Shown: positions 24,035-35,888 of the stretch, piece after piece
Layout of the letters: each line of letters starts with the position of its first letter
How positions within the stretch are numbered: position 1 is the first letter of the stretch
NCBI GenBank assembly: GCA_030280995.1
Contig: JASXTE010000004.1
Coordinates: 13,844,501-13,908,500 of the forward strand
DNA from: Hemileia vastatrix
Taxonomy: Eukaryota > Basidiomycota > Pucciniomycetes > Pucciniales > Zaghouaniaceae
Length of the DNA: 64,000 bases
Reading direction: 5' to 3'
The notes under the pieces: generated by a model
Seen by the model: the letters and a program-made list of their open reading frames with translations, nothing else
Told to the model about the DNA's origin: nothing
Databases searched by the model: none
Program-made: the position numbers and the translations under genes

Positions 24035-25108
24035 TTTAAGACTTCTGGATATAAGAAATATGTTACTGGATGGTAGAAATTGAACAAACTATTTATTTAT
24101 TGTGAAGCACTTACTAAAATAAGCTAATTTTTACGTCTCAAGAAGTTTATCAACAAGTTGGTTACCATAGATTTATTTGAATGTTTGTTTCATGCAGATC
24201 GACCATGCATTAAGTAGGTATCCATACTGTGCATCAGCAAAATGTTTCAGACTCGCTACATTTTAAAATGTTGCATACATGTTTATCAAACAGCTTATTT
24301 TGCACAAAGCATAATACTATAAGAGAATACAAATTGATCGCATTTTTAAATATAGGAGAAACTATGATATAACTTAAATCAAAATAATACCATTTAATTT
24401 ATAATAATAAAGTTATTTAAGTGTTGCCGTTTTTTTTTCTGCAATCACCTGAATTAATAAAATTCTGCCAAGTAACAGAAAGGTTTTCACTAATAATCAC
24501 CATAAGATATAAAAAAATTTATAATATTTATTTTTCAAAATATAGAATTACAGTCTGAAAAATAAATATTTTTTCAACAAAATATATTATTTTAAAATTT
24601 TCAAATCTAAGAGGTCATCAAAGTAAAGCTTCCAGAATCCATAAAATAGAATTTTTACATTAAGTTGCTTATTCCAAACTCTGAAAAATTGGTATGGTTT
24701 CCGAGTAATCTTGGTAAATAAAATATATACATACTAATAAGGTGTTAATATAAATTTTTAAAATATGTTTGTCAGCACAATCAACAAGCTCAAATAATGT
24801 CATTATTTGCATTAAAATATTATCAAAATAAGTTGGAAAATCAAAATAATTCTGCATTATATTTTTACCTGTTTATCATGCAATAATTTTCTATTACAGC
24901 TGAGTTATTTCCTTTTGAATTAATTATGAACATACATAGATATCCATATTTTATAGAGAAAGATATTCATGAGAAAGCTCATCTGTCCATCCACTCAACT
25001 CTTCATTATTAACTATTTTCAAAATAAAAAATTTATTATAGTAGTGTTTTTGTTTCCATATCCTTTCAAAATTTTATATTTTTGTTCATTTTGCTTTTCA
25101 TAACGTAT
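24035..25108. other. AT-rich divergent intergenic region
   Basis: Lies between the minus-strand Tnp2 gene and a plus-strand gene; it could hold both promoters. No specific motif seen. TTTTCCTCAG at about 25131-25140 could be a 3' splice site, so the next gene may have an upstream exon in this stretch. Confidence 0.45.
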
Positions 25109-26229
25109 ATGATGAGCTCTAGATGTTCTTATTTTCCTCAGGGAAAAATACCTACTAATACCCGTGTACTAAATAAAAGATTCAATGAGATACTCCCTCA
25201 ATCAACTTCTCATTTTTGCAGGTCTATTTACAATTTCTGTCATGTGCTTTTGAATATTTCACCTCAGTCTAATGAATGGAAGCTGAACCCCACCGAAGAA
25301 CAACTACATATGTTTTCATTGTTCAATATAAGCTCTCTCAACATTGATATTAATTTGCCATATCCTGAACAAAATTACCGTGTTTCTGAACAAATCCCTG
25401 CTATATTCCACAATGATTTTATCCACTTTCTTCTTCAATGCAACTTTCCTGGAAAAACGTTTGCTTGGAATCTTGATTGCTTTCACGAGTGGAATCAAGT
25501 TTTGGCAAAAATTATCATTAAGCACTGGGATAAAGCTTTGGAAAAAAATTATTTGGTTTCTTATTCAATGGACTCTACTCATATTTCCTACCTAAATCAA
25601 ATGGGTGTTCTTCACGGCTGGTTTATAGGTTATGCTGATAAATTACGACTTGGAAAAGATTCTGATAGTTTCTGTGAAATAGTTAAAATAAGAAAGTATA
25701 AATATAAAATAAAAAAGAAAGTAAGAACTAATATTTTTATCTTTTTTTTTACACAAGCTTATATAAATTTGACAATCTTTTTCAGAATTCTTTTAACCAA
25801 ATTCACCTTCTTAAACAACTTCCAAGTGGTGAAACCTATGAGAATCTTTTAAAAAACGTCAAATGTTGCTCAGACACCGAAATTGATGATGAAGGTTCTT
25901 TTAAGCGGATTTTATTGCCATGGAGACCTGAAGAATTCTCAAGACTTGCACAAAATCTTGACCAGAAACACATTCAAATCCGAGAATCTTCCTCTTATTC
26001 AGGAGAAATACTTAAGAACTTGGCATTATATGATAGATTAAATTTGGTATCCTCAATTGAGACTCACTTTAATTCTTTTCCAGTCCCCAGGGGTTTGCCA
26101 AGTGACTGCTATTCTTCATTATATCTTGCTTCTCTTAATCCTCAACAATTAAGACTTCTTAATTGTCAAGCCCCAATAATTATTTCCTACATACTTGAAA
26201 AAATTTCAAATTCTAATGTGAGTTATTGA
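25109..26229 (+). CDS. LPxxCYS-family protein, uncharacterised, apparently intact
   Basis: Exon 1 runs from ATG 25109 (or 25112) to 25720, a 65-bp GT-AG intron spans 25721-25785 in phase 0, and exon 2 ends at the stop at 26229; about 350 residues. Blocks: FRSIYNFCHV-like opening, FHNDFIHFLLQCNFPGKTF, HEWNQVLAKIIIKHWDKAL, MGVLHGWFIGYADKLRLG, then LLPWRPEEFSRLAQNLD and the C-terminal VPRGLPSDCYSSLYLASL. This architecture fits a family of rust hypothetical proteins, also represented by the decayed copy at 18540-20241. No catalytic motif is recognisable. It is the only cargo gene without visible damage, which may mean later arrival or selection. An upstream exon spliced at 25141 is possible. Confidence 0.68.
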
Positions 26230-26326
26230 TGAATTCCCTAAAAAATAATCTAGAAGACTCATATTCCTTGTTTCCAATGTTTGGGACACTTAAACTTAAA
26301 AAATTAGAACAGATAAATATTTTTAG

Positions 26327-28770
26327 CTATGATGCAACTTTATATAAAGAAAATTTTACATACATTGATAGCTCAATCTTTTTTCTTTGTATCTTATAAA
26401 TGCTGAATTCAATACTTCTGCTTACAAAATACTTGAGTACATGAGCTTCAATTTGTTGGCCCATTCTATACAGACAATCAACTGCTTGCTGTTCAACTGC
26501 TGGATTCCAATTAGGCTCCTGTTTTAATATTTTATACAAATTCTCTTTTCAACCTTTTCTATTTCAATATAAGACTCTTTGACTTACCATTATATATACA
26601 TTTTGTGCACACCTCAAGTCTATTCCAACTCCTGCAGCCTTGATTGTACCAAGCAAAACTTGACATCTTTCATCATTTTTGAATTTGTCCAGATTTTCAT
26701 CCCTTTTTTTCATGCTCAACTTTCCTACAAGCTTTGTGTAGCTAATTCCATGTTCAGATAAAGCCTTTATTATACTGTTTCATTGGATAGAATATTGAAA
26801 TGTTGTTTAAGCTAAAAATAAGTTATTGAGATAATTAATAGAATTCCTTACATTTTCAAAAAGTCCACATATTCTGAAAATATAACAGCCTTGGGACAAA
26901 TTATCCCCCGTTCTCCCCTTAAGAAAATTTCTAAATGACTGATTAGATGTATAATCTTTGCTGAATGTTTCCATGTGAAAGGAAATGTTGGAGGTTGATC
27001 TGGGTTTTCGTAGACAGGGTGGTTACAAAATTGCCGTAAAATTGACAGTTCTCAGAGAAACTCAGCTGAGTCCCAAGGGAGTTTGGTGTTTCAAGAAGGC
27101 CCATAATACTCAGAAAAACGTTCTTGAAGCTTTGTAAGTTTTGAGTGCCAAGGTTCTGATAATTCTACAGATATTCCTTGCTCAATTTTTTGAGGAAGTG
27201 ATAAGATTGCTTCTTTTGTCCTCCGCAGGCATATGACATTCATGAGAGTATTTATCGATTTTATTGAGCTAGAGCTTCCTCTGTTTAAGCCATTCATAAG
27301 AAAATTAATCAACAACCAGTTTTCTTGCCATCTTTCTATTCTGAGGAATGATATAAGGCTTTGAAGATCAGTTGTCTGGTTCTGAAGTGGTGTCCCTGTC
27401 AAGCATAGTCAATACTCAGCCTCCAAGGCCGATATATTCTGATTCTTGTGCGACTGGGGATTCTTGATCAAACTTTTAAATTATGTTAAACATTTCATCA
27501 GCTTTTATAATATCATGTCCAAAATTATTAGTATTTCAAATGAATGCTTACTGAGCCTCATCTAAAACTATTCTGTACCAAATGAGTTTATGAGTTACTG
27601 GTGAAATAGGTTGAGGAGTTTTCTTTGAAGAAGATGGACTTGCTGTCTCATAGGTAGTCAAAACAACTAGTTTGTTCTGAAGCTCCTCAAAATTAATTTT
27701 CTTTGAATCCTTTCCATAAAGAACCTTGAAAGGTAGTGAATTATCTTCAAAGTGAATTCTTATTTCATTGAACCAGTTTGATAATGTTGCAAGTGGGCAA
27801 ATGATGAGAGTTGCTGATGTCCTATCTTTCTCTTGTCCACCACCCAAGAGTTGGAATCGTTTGGCTTCACTTTGAGTTGCAGTAATTAGGCCAAGAGTTG
27901 AGAGGGTCTTTCCCAAGCCCATATCATCAGCTAGAATTGAACCAATTCCTGAAGAGGATAACTTTTCTTCAAGAAATTTTTCATAATAATTATTAAAACC
28001 CACTCTCAGCCAGCTGTTGTCTGCATGCCTCCACAGGTTTTCTAACTTTTTGGATAAGTTATTTTTATTGTCTATCATAAAACTGATAGCTTGAATCTGA
28101 TGCGTTTTTAGAGTTGTTTTCATACCCCGTATAGATAGATTTTCCATTTGATTATCCCTTGTCCCAGAAATTTCAGAAGTTGTGTGAATACAAGAATGAG
28201 GAATATTGAAGAAGACGGTTGGATTGTAGTGTGGAATTGGTGTCAAATCAATTTGAGCATTTAGAAATAATTCTTTAGCCTGACTAATAAAATCAGTCAA
28301 ACAAAAAAGGAGGCCACAAATTCTATACTGCCTTTTTAATAGTAGAACCAAGTAAGAGCAAAAAAATAAGGTATTTGGGGATTTAAAGCCCTTTCCTCAG
28401 GTAAAATTTGAGATCCAGATCCAATTTCTCCAAGTAGTTGTCCAATTTGGCTGCTCTGTTCATTAGAAAGATCACCAAAAGGTTTTGCTTCTCCTTCTTT
28501 GAATAATCCAAAAACATGAACTAAAGATCTTCCTTGTTGCATAATAACTGGAGTGGATACTTCATCAAATACAGATCTTTCTTTTGGAAAAATAGGTTTA
28601 AAATTTAAAGAGAATTGTCCAATGCATCTTAAATTTGATATTTTAATTAAATGAATTTTATGGTGATGGTGGTAGTTTAAAGAAAGAGAGGGTGAGAGCA
28701 AAGTTTTGAAAGAGAATAAAGTAGAGAATATATATAATATTGGATGAATATTCAAAATTGAATTTCTCAT
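26327..28770 (-). pseudogene. SNF2-family ATPase (Rad5/Rad16-like), decayed
   Basis: Motifs appear in order on the minus strand: NLSIRGMKTTLKTHQIQAI, ILADDMGLGKTLSTLGL (motif I), ATLIICPLATLSNW (Ia), a DEAH box split by an intron (27473-27551), CLTGTPLQN (III), the CLRRTK block, LRQFCNHPVY, PKAVIFSEYVDFL, GTIKAAGVGIDL and NPAVEQQAVDCLYRMGQQ (VI, with Cys for the usual Arg). At least four GT-AG introns are used. Damage: a frameshift near 28340, and TGA stops before LCLTGTPLQN, after EYYGPS and before ELSILRQF. Such ATPases remodel chromatin or DNA-bound protein and are expanded in rust genomes. The 5' end is uncertain. The gene is convergent with the plus-strand gene ending at 26229. Confidence 0.85.
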
Positions 28771-29484
28771 GTATGTTAATAATTAATGTTGACTCACATT
28801 TTAATAATAACTAAATACAGATAAATAATTAAAAAAAGTGCATTATTTTAGAGCCTAAGTTTTGTGCCAATATATTAAAATTAGTTTCTTTAATAGTGTA
28901 AATTTTTTAAAAAATTCATTACTATTTTTTCCCCTTATAAAATATATATATATTTTTTCTCCTACATTAAATTTTTTGAACATTGTCTTATACTTTTTTA
29001 TTCCAAGGAACAATGAGAAATTTCTATTGATAAGGGCTCAATATCCACTTTTGTCTAGAAAATTTAAAATTATGTGCAAATATTTTTACAGAGTTATATT
29101 TTTATTAATAAAATTTTTAAAAAGGACTTAAATAGTATTCTTTTTTATATATTTGCGGAAATAAAATTGATAATTGAAATAATATTCCAGACCTAGTATA
29201 CTATGTGTCATTTAAGATATTTCTACTAATATCAAACCTGACCTCCCAACATTAAATGGATCTATATATAAAATTGAATATTATGGTATGTTAAGTGTTG
29301 TGGCTTAACCATTGCTCAAATTTGTTCCAACTTATGCTCAACTTAAATCCAAAGCTCTGCTCAAGAAGGGATAAATTGAGGCTCAATTTAGGGCCAACTT
29401 TTTTGTCAAAATTTTTTCAAATAATTTAAAAACAGTTTCCTAATTCTTTCAAATAATTTCCCCAACGATTTCCCAACCTCTTCC
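28771..29484. other. AT-rich subterminal region, right side, with GCTCAA motifs
   Basis: No gene. Positions 29312-29392 contain four GCTCAA words, inverted relative to the TTGAGC words near the left end. Confidence 0.5.
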
Positions 29485-29540
29485 TGAAAGTTTCAAAATG
29501 AGGGAACTGCTAGCAGTTCACCCCCTGATTTCATGTGGTG
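29485..29540 (-). repeat. Right terminal inverted repeat of the giant CACTA-like element
   Basis: Ends TTTCATGTGGTG, followed by AAT at 29541-29543. It contains GAACTGCTAGCAGTTC, a perfect palindrome, and CACCCCCTGATTTC, complementary in layout to the left end. Confidence 0.9.
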
Positions 29541-29543
29541 AAT

Positions 29544-32500
29544 GGTATTTTTGAGGTATCGTAAAACTTTTTTGAAAGCTATCCAATGTGTTATGCCAGG
29601 AGAAACTAGATGTTGAGCAAGTTGACTGTTGATAAAGGCAATATCAGGTCTTGTTTCATGAGTGATGTAATTAAGCCATCCAACAGCTCGAAGATAATTG
29701 ATGTTTAAACGTGTGAACTGATCTATTTAATCTTGAGTAGCTGGTATTAGTTGTGTATTCATCTGCATTGGAGTATTTGCTGGCTTGCAATCCATCATGT
29801 CATAAGATACAAGTAAATCTCTGATTTCTTGATCTTGGCATAATGATAAAGTTTTGAAATTTTTGTCTCTAATTAACCTCATACCTAATATAAACTTTGC
29901 ATCACCGAGGTCTTCCATGTCAAAATGTGAAGATTTTGCATCTTTGAACCATTGCACATCTTTGCCGAAGATTAATAAGTCATCAACATGAACATGGACA
30001 TAACACGGATGACTAGAGCTTTTGTGGATAAAAAGGCATGGATCTGCCGCTGATTGATAGAAGTTGAGAGTGTGAAAGAAATTAATCAATTCTGTATACC
30101 AGCATCTAGATGCTTGTTTAAGAACATAAAGTGATCTCTTAAGCAATAATACAGGATTTTTGAACTCTGGAGGTTTTATCATACCAAGTAGAATAGTCAT
30201 ATAAACATCTTCATCAGGTTTTCCACATAAAAATGCACCCTTCACATCCATCTGAATGAAGTCCCAGTTTTCTTGTGTAGCAAGACTAATTAGAACACGT
30301 AGGGTGGTTAATCTGCCAGTAGGGGCGAAAGTTTCAAAATAGTTAATTCCTTCCCTTTGAGAACATCCTTGTGCACATAGTCTAGCCTTATACTTTTGAA
30401 TATTGCCGTCTGCATCTCTTTTAATCTTGAACACCCAAATAGAACCTATGGATAGAATGTTAGCAGGCTTTTCCACAACATCCCACACGTTTTGTTGATG
30501 AATAATATTTAATTCCTTATTAATAGCTTCAATCCAAAAGTCGCCATCTGTTTGATTGATGGCTTCAAAATAAGTAAGAGGATCGGAAAGATATATATTT
30601 GGAATTCCATCATGTTGGGAATGAGAAGTAATTGAATCAACAGAAGATAAATAGTTTTTGATTTCAACAACACTGTTTAATTTTCTCAGGACTCTTTGTC
30701 TTGTACCTTCAATGATATTTCCAGTGTCAATCGCAGAATTAATATCCTTATGAGCTGTATTGGAGGTTAATTGATAGTCCCAATATTTATTCATTGGAGT
30801 TGAATCATTTGAATCAGATAACGGGTCTGGAAGAAAAGTGCCTGAATCATGATCAATTATTGGTGAATGAGAGGATTCTGTTGATGGAATGGAGGAATTT
30901 ATTGGCAATGAAAACGCATCTTCAGCAAAAGCATCAGCCAGCTGAGTTTTAATCAATGGACTCTGTATAGGAGAGCTTGATTCATCGAAGACAACATTAT
31001 GTGAATAAATGATTGAATTGTTGTCTAGACAAAGTAATCGATAAGAGTACATCTCTTTGGCATACCCAAGAAAACAACATTTCAAATAATTAGGACAAAA
31101 TTTCACAAATCTCTTTGATTTGTCAATTAACGCATATGCTGTACAACCAAAGACTTTAAGATGATCAAATTTGGGATCTTTGCCAAACCTCATGTTAAAT
31201 GGAGTTTCAAAGTTTATTGGCGCTGAAGGAGGTCTGTTTTCCAAATATACTGCAGTATTTATGGCTTCTCCCCAAAACTCAATTGGCATCTTGGCATGAA
31301 ATAGAAGGGACTTAGCCATTTTGGTCGTAATTCTATTCCCTTGTTCCGCAATCGGATTTTGTTGGGGTGAATAGGGTGAAGTTATAATCATTTTAAACCC
31401 ATCTTTAACACTCAATTCATTAAAATTTTTATTAACAAATTCAGTTCCTCCATCGCATACAAAGTTCGCAACCTTTAGATTGGAAATATTCTCAATTTGA
31501 ATTTTAAAATTTAAAAATGTTTTAAAAGCATCGGATTTATTGCTTAATAAGAAAACAAATCGATAAGAAGTAAAAGAGTCTGTAACTTTGAAATAATAAG
31601 ATGCGCCGCCATAAGAAGGCGGTGAAATTTTTCCGCTAAGGTCACAATGGAGATATTCTAAGAAACGAGTGCCTCTGGGAATCGCACCCGGAAATGGAGA
31701 ATGATGCTGTTTTGCATCTACACAGGGTTCACAAAAATTAAAATCATTTAAAAAATTAAAACCAATCTTGGATTGAAGTTTATCCAAATATTGAGGGTTT
31801 GAGTGACCTAGCCTATGATGCCATAAAGTCTTGGAGTTAGAAGCAAGAATTGATTTAATGTTTACAATGAATTGCTCACCAAATTTGGCGTTTAAGATAA
31901 CAAGTCCTTCATTGGAATCCCATTTTCCATCTAAAACGACCTCATCATCCTTAGTTATTGTTAGTACTCCATCTTTACTTGTATGTTGTTTGCATCCATG
32001 AGTGATAAAAAGACCAAGACCAATAAGATTTTGGCTTATTTGTGGAACATGTAGAAAATTGGTCAGCGTAATAGCTTCTCTTGATGTGACAAGATTGACG
32101 GAGCCTTTTCCAATGCTGTAGATTATATAATCATTACCAAGCTTTATTGGTTGACGAAAAGGACGAAAGGTTTTAAAATTCGAGTGACCTTTGATCATAT
32201 GTACAGTAGCTCCGGTGTCAAAAACAATGAGTTTTGAAGAAGATGTTGAGAGGTTTGCCCGAAAGATTTTTTCTGGACCACAACTAACATTGGCATGAAC
32301 TTCTTCCGTTTTAGAGGTACTTGCATTAGAGCAATTTTTTCACTTTTCCGGATGAAGTTGAAAACAATCGTATTCTGAATGTTTTGCTTTTGGGTTGTGT
32401 TTTCCATCTTGACAATATTCCCATTTGGGTTTCTGATTGCCTTTCACTTTGTTTAACAGCGCTGAACCAGATGAATTTTCTGATAAAATTTCAGAAGACA

Positions 32501-33197
32501 ATCAAGCAAGTTGTGACATTAAACTTGCAACAGAGAGATGAGTTTGAGTAACCTCACAAGCATGTAAGATAAGAGCCTTGTGAGTAGCATAAAATTCAGG
32601 AAGTTGCCTTAAAAGTTGATGTGCTTCATTCTTGCTTTCAACAGAGACTCTGACGGCACCTAATTCATTGATGCGAGTTCTTAAATTGTTAACAAAGCCC
32701 ATAAGATTTCCTTCGTGGAATTTAAAATCGTGATAGCAAGTAAAAATTGAGGCTCAATTAGAGGCATCAGCAGCAGCATACTGATTGATAAGTTTAGTCC
32801 AAATTTTCCATGGCTTCTCCATATCTTCATTGGTAACAAAGGCGGCAATATTAGCGGCATCAAGTTTGGAGATAATAATATTAGTTGCTTTATCTGCACG
32901 TTTTTGAAATTTAAGTTTGATATTTTGAGCAGAATCAGTTGGTGGGGGAGTTTCAAGACCAAATACAATATTTTTAAGATCATAATAAGTGAGACGAGCC
33001 CTCATCCTGATTCGCCATTCCTGAAAATTATTAGCACTAAGAACAGGAATGTTTTGTAGGGTATCATCACCAGTATCATTGTTTAAATCCATAATTGGTG
33101 GAGAGGCAGGTCGAGCAGTATCAAAGCTAGAAGTAGAGGAATTGGAAAGGTTTGATGTTGCTGGAAATGGGAAAGTAAATGTATCGTCTGATGTCAT
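29544..33197 (-). pseudogene. Ty1/copia gag-pol (host of the giant insertion)
   Basis: One frame runs from the gag start (MTSDDTFTF, 33197) through a degenerate zinc knuckle (CQDGKHN...C), protease VFDTGATVHM, pre-integrase HHRLGHSNPQYL with CEPCVDAK, integrase catalytic residues (HCDLSGK, VCDGGTEF, AEQGNR) and reverse transcriptase (WVFKIKRDADGNIQKYKARL, VDVKGAF-like MDVKGAFL, VHVDDLLIFG) to RPDIAFINSQLAQHL. PR-INT-RT order makes it copia. In-frame stops lie near 32751, 32499, 32340 and 29724. The frame is cut at the AAT duplication and continues at 263. The 3' part and 3' LTR lie left of the window. Confidence 0.92.
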
Positions 33198-33203
33198 TCA
33201 CTT

Positions 33204-33222
33204 GAGCTCTGGGCCCATAACC
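33204..33222 (-). other. Primer-binding-site-like sequence of the host copia
   Basis: On the minus strand GGTTATGGGCCCAGAGCTC directly follows the likely LTR end (...GGGTCTTTTCA). The same GGTTATGGGC follows the LTR in the copia elements near 34616 and 46869, as expected for a shared tRNA primer (probably initiator Met). Confidence 0.6.
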
Positions 33223-34469
33223 TGAAAAGACCCGAATTCCTTTTATAAATGAAAAAAAGGCAGACATTAATAAAAATGATCTGCCCTTAGAATGGTCTTT
33301 GCCGCTGTTACCTAATAATCAAAAATAAATATTATTGGAGCGAGATAGAAAAGACCGATAGATAACAGCTAAATACAAAATCTACCTTTTATAAATGAAA
33401 ATAAGGCAGACGTTAATAAAAATGATCTGCCCTTAGAATGGTCTTTGCCGCTGTTACCTATATACATTAGCTGTAAAGATCAATAATTGTAATAATAAAA
33501 TAAAATAAAAGAACACTTGAATCTGACCTAATAATTAAATATAAATATTATTTGAGAGAGATAGAAAAGACGGGAAAAAGGAAAAATAGAACCCAGTATA
33601 TAAGTTAGTATCTTGCTCAACAAACAAGGTCATGATTGAATAGCAGACTAGAAGAACGCCACAAAATACGTGAGCATGCCTCTATGCATGTGAAAATAAC
33701 ATCTATCTAAACAAGTATGGAAATAAAACCACAAAATACGTGAGCATGCCTCTATGCATGTGAAAGTAACATCTATCTAAACAAGTATGGAAATAAAATA
33801 AAAAAAATAGAAAATAAGGAAACAACTATTTGTTCTTACACTTTTACAAGCCATAATATCATTAATATTTAGCAAAGTATTGATCAAGACTAATCAAGTA
33901 AAACTATTACGACGCTCTTCTACAGTTGTAGTGTGTTTAAATCATAAGTTTGTATGCACAGAAAAACATCAGTATTAGTAACAGCAGTAAGCATATAAAT
34001 GTGAATAAATTTATGTGAGCACACCAGATCAGAGCCAAAATTTTCCGTCACCACATCTTTCCATCCTTACACAACCGATGCAAAAGAATAGGAGGGTGGG
34101 ATAAAGAAATTTCTTCAACTAACCTGCAAAGCTACATATTTTTCTTTTAAATATAGCAAAAACATTCTTGTACTGAAAAATCAAGCGGAACAAAAAAACT
34201 CATACATGTATATATGTATGGATATGTATTTTTATATTAATTTGATAAGTACATATTTTTATACTTAGTAATTTTTCTGGGAAGAGCACATTGACAGTAT
34301 TTCATTTTATATTATCGCTCTGGTGTCGCTGTTCCTCTTTATTTATTAGAAGTTTTGAATTATGAACAAGTTTAATATTTCAATCTTGAGGCTCTTTACT
34401 CTTGTAGAATTTTTAATCTTTATTTCAACGATGATCATTCAGGGGACAGGTGCATGTGAAGTAACATCT
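33223..34469 (-). repeat. Probable 5' LTR region of the host copia, with two internal tandem duplications
   Basis: The LTR 3' end on the minus strand is inferred at 33223, next to the primer site. It contains an ~80-bp repeat at 33239-33318 and 33385-33464 (period 146; word GATCTGCCCTTAGAATGG) and a 70-bp tandem duplication at 33659-33798 (word AAATACGTGAGCATGCCTC). The outer LTR boundary cannot be set because the other LTR is outside the window. No gene here. Confidence 0.5.
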
Positions 34470-34581
34470 GTAATGTGCTTAGACACTTTATGTACATAGT
34501 CATTTGTGTTATAGTCTGTAGTCGCGGCGTCCCCTGTTCTCCGGTTATTTCCGGAGTTCTACAGGCTGACACCGTGCTACA
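34470..34581 (+). repeat. 5' LTR of the second copia
   Basis: Contains TTTGTGTTATAGTCTGTAGT and ends CACCGTGCTACA. It is followed by a short partial duplication of its own end (TTCTTTCCAGAGTTCTACAG) before the primer site. Confidence 0.88.
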
Positions 34582-34860
34582 GGTAAGCAATGATATTCGG
34601 TTCTTTCCAGAGTTCTACAGGTTATGGGCTGTATTTGCAGGAACTGAAAGGTTAGCCAATAGATAACTCCACTAGCATTAGCAACACTAGGAATGCTTGT
34701 AGCCAAAAAACCCCCAGCGAATGTCTGATAAAGACTTACCAAATTCATCTCGCGCTGGTAAAAAATTAGCCACTCAATCTCTGACCAGGAATTAAAAAAC
34801 CTTGAAATAAACCCTCACATTGATACCTCTACTAAAAAACGTACAACTCGCTCTTCCACC

Positions 34861-35888
34861 TTGCGAGAAATATCCCCCACCCCTGCTCCCACTATAACCC
34901 CCATTCCGGGATCCCCATCTTCCCCCATTGAACAAAACTCCCCCACTAGCCTCTCTCTCCCTCCATTACCACCTTCTAGACAGCATACCCCTCCCCTACC
35001 TGCAAATAAAATCTACCCACCTCCCCTATCACTTGCGAGCTTGGGCCAAGTTGCAAGCTCAGATTCTGCACTCGCGAGTCCAGAATATAAACTTGCACTT
35101 CCTCTTTTGCACGCAACTTCCTCTCTTGTGCGACTAAGTGACAAAGTTGCACGACTTGCTCCACAACCCACACACCACTCCCCATCTCCAATAGAAGGCC
35201 TCACTCAAGCCATTGAGGGTATATCTATTAATCCCACCCCTCCTCCTCATTGCCCCACTCCTTCCCCTCATCCTGCTCCACATCCCACAACACAAACCAC
35301 TACTATGAGAGACACCAATAGCACAACACCGGCGGGGAGATCAGTCTCCCCCTTTAGACAGACTGATCCCCCCAGTAATTCTGGCCCATTACCACCCCAC
35401 ATGTCGCTGCCTTTACAACAGCCCCCTATAAGCATGATTGAGAGACAACGCACCTTACGTAATGTCATTGAATTCACTAAATCCATTCCCAATCTTGATG
35501 CAAGTGGATGTAACTACTCTTATTGACATATTAATGTCCTAGCACTCATTAAAGATTTTGTTGACACACGTGCATATGATTTAAATGATGGTAATCATCC
35601 TGATCAATTAGAGGATAGAGTCACCCACTTGATTCTTCTACACTCCATCTCCCCAAGTTTACGACATGAAATATTAACTGATTAGAATTCACGCCAAACT
35701 TATCTCCATATCAGCAAAAAATTTACCAGATCCAATCACACCTCCGCAATGACTGCAATTTGCAACTTCCTCAATCTAAAACAAACTCCATTCACATTGC
35801 ACAGTGAGTATTTGACTGCATTCAAAAAATATTTTGAAGCAATTGAACGGCAAGGAATTGTTTTTGATCAGAAGTCTTTAAAGCTCTC
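34861..35888 (+). pseudogene. Copia gag, Pro-rich N-terminal part, interrupted
   Basis: A Pro/Ser-rich leader (about 34861-35400) is followed by a gag-like region (RQRTLRNVIEFTKSIPNLD, then after a TGA HINVLALIKDFVDTRAYDL). Stops at about 35524 and 35683 and a frameshift near 35876 separate it from the pol frame. It would form the particle shell of the retroelement. Confidence 0.7.

Larger units (their letters stand above)
267..29540. mobile_element. Giant CACTA-like DNA transposon (29.3 kb) with gene cargo
   Basis: The left end starts CACCATGGGAAATC and the right end, read inward, starts CACCACATGAAATC. Both continue with GGGTGAA and a 16-bp core (GAATTGCTAGCAATCC left, GAACTGCTAGCAGTTC right) followed by a CCCTC block. 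AAT lies immediately outside each end (264-266 and 29541-29543), giving the 3-bp target duplication known for CACTA/CMC elements. Removing the element plus one AAT restores the copia reading frame exactly. A Tnp2-type transposase, the enzyme class of CACTA elements, lies inside. Other cargo includes a Tet-like oxygenase, a SNF2 ATPase, two LPxxCYS-family genes, an unknown gene and two palindrome arrays. Most genes carry stops, so the copy is probably immobile unless helped in trans. Individual cargo pieces could be later nested insertions. Confidence 0.9.
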
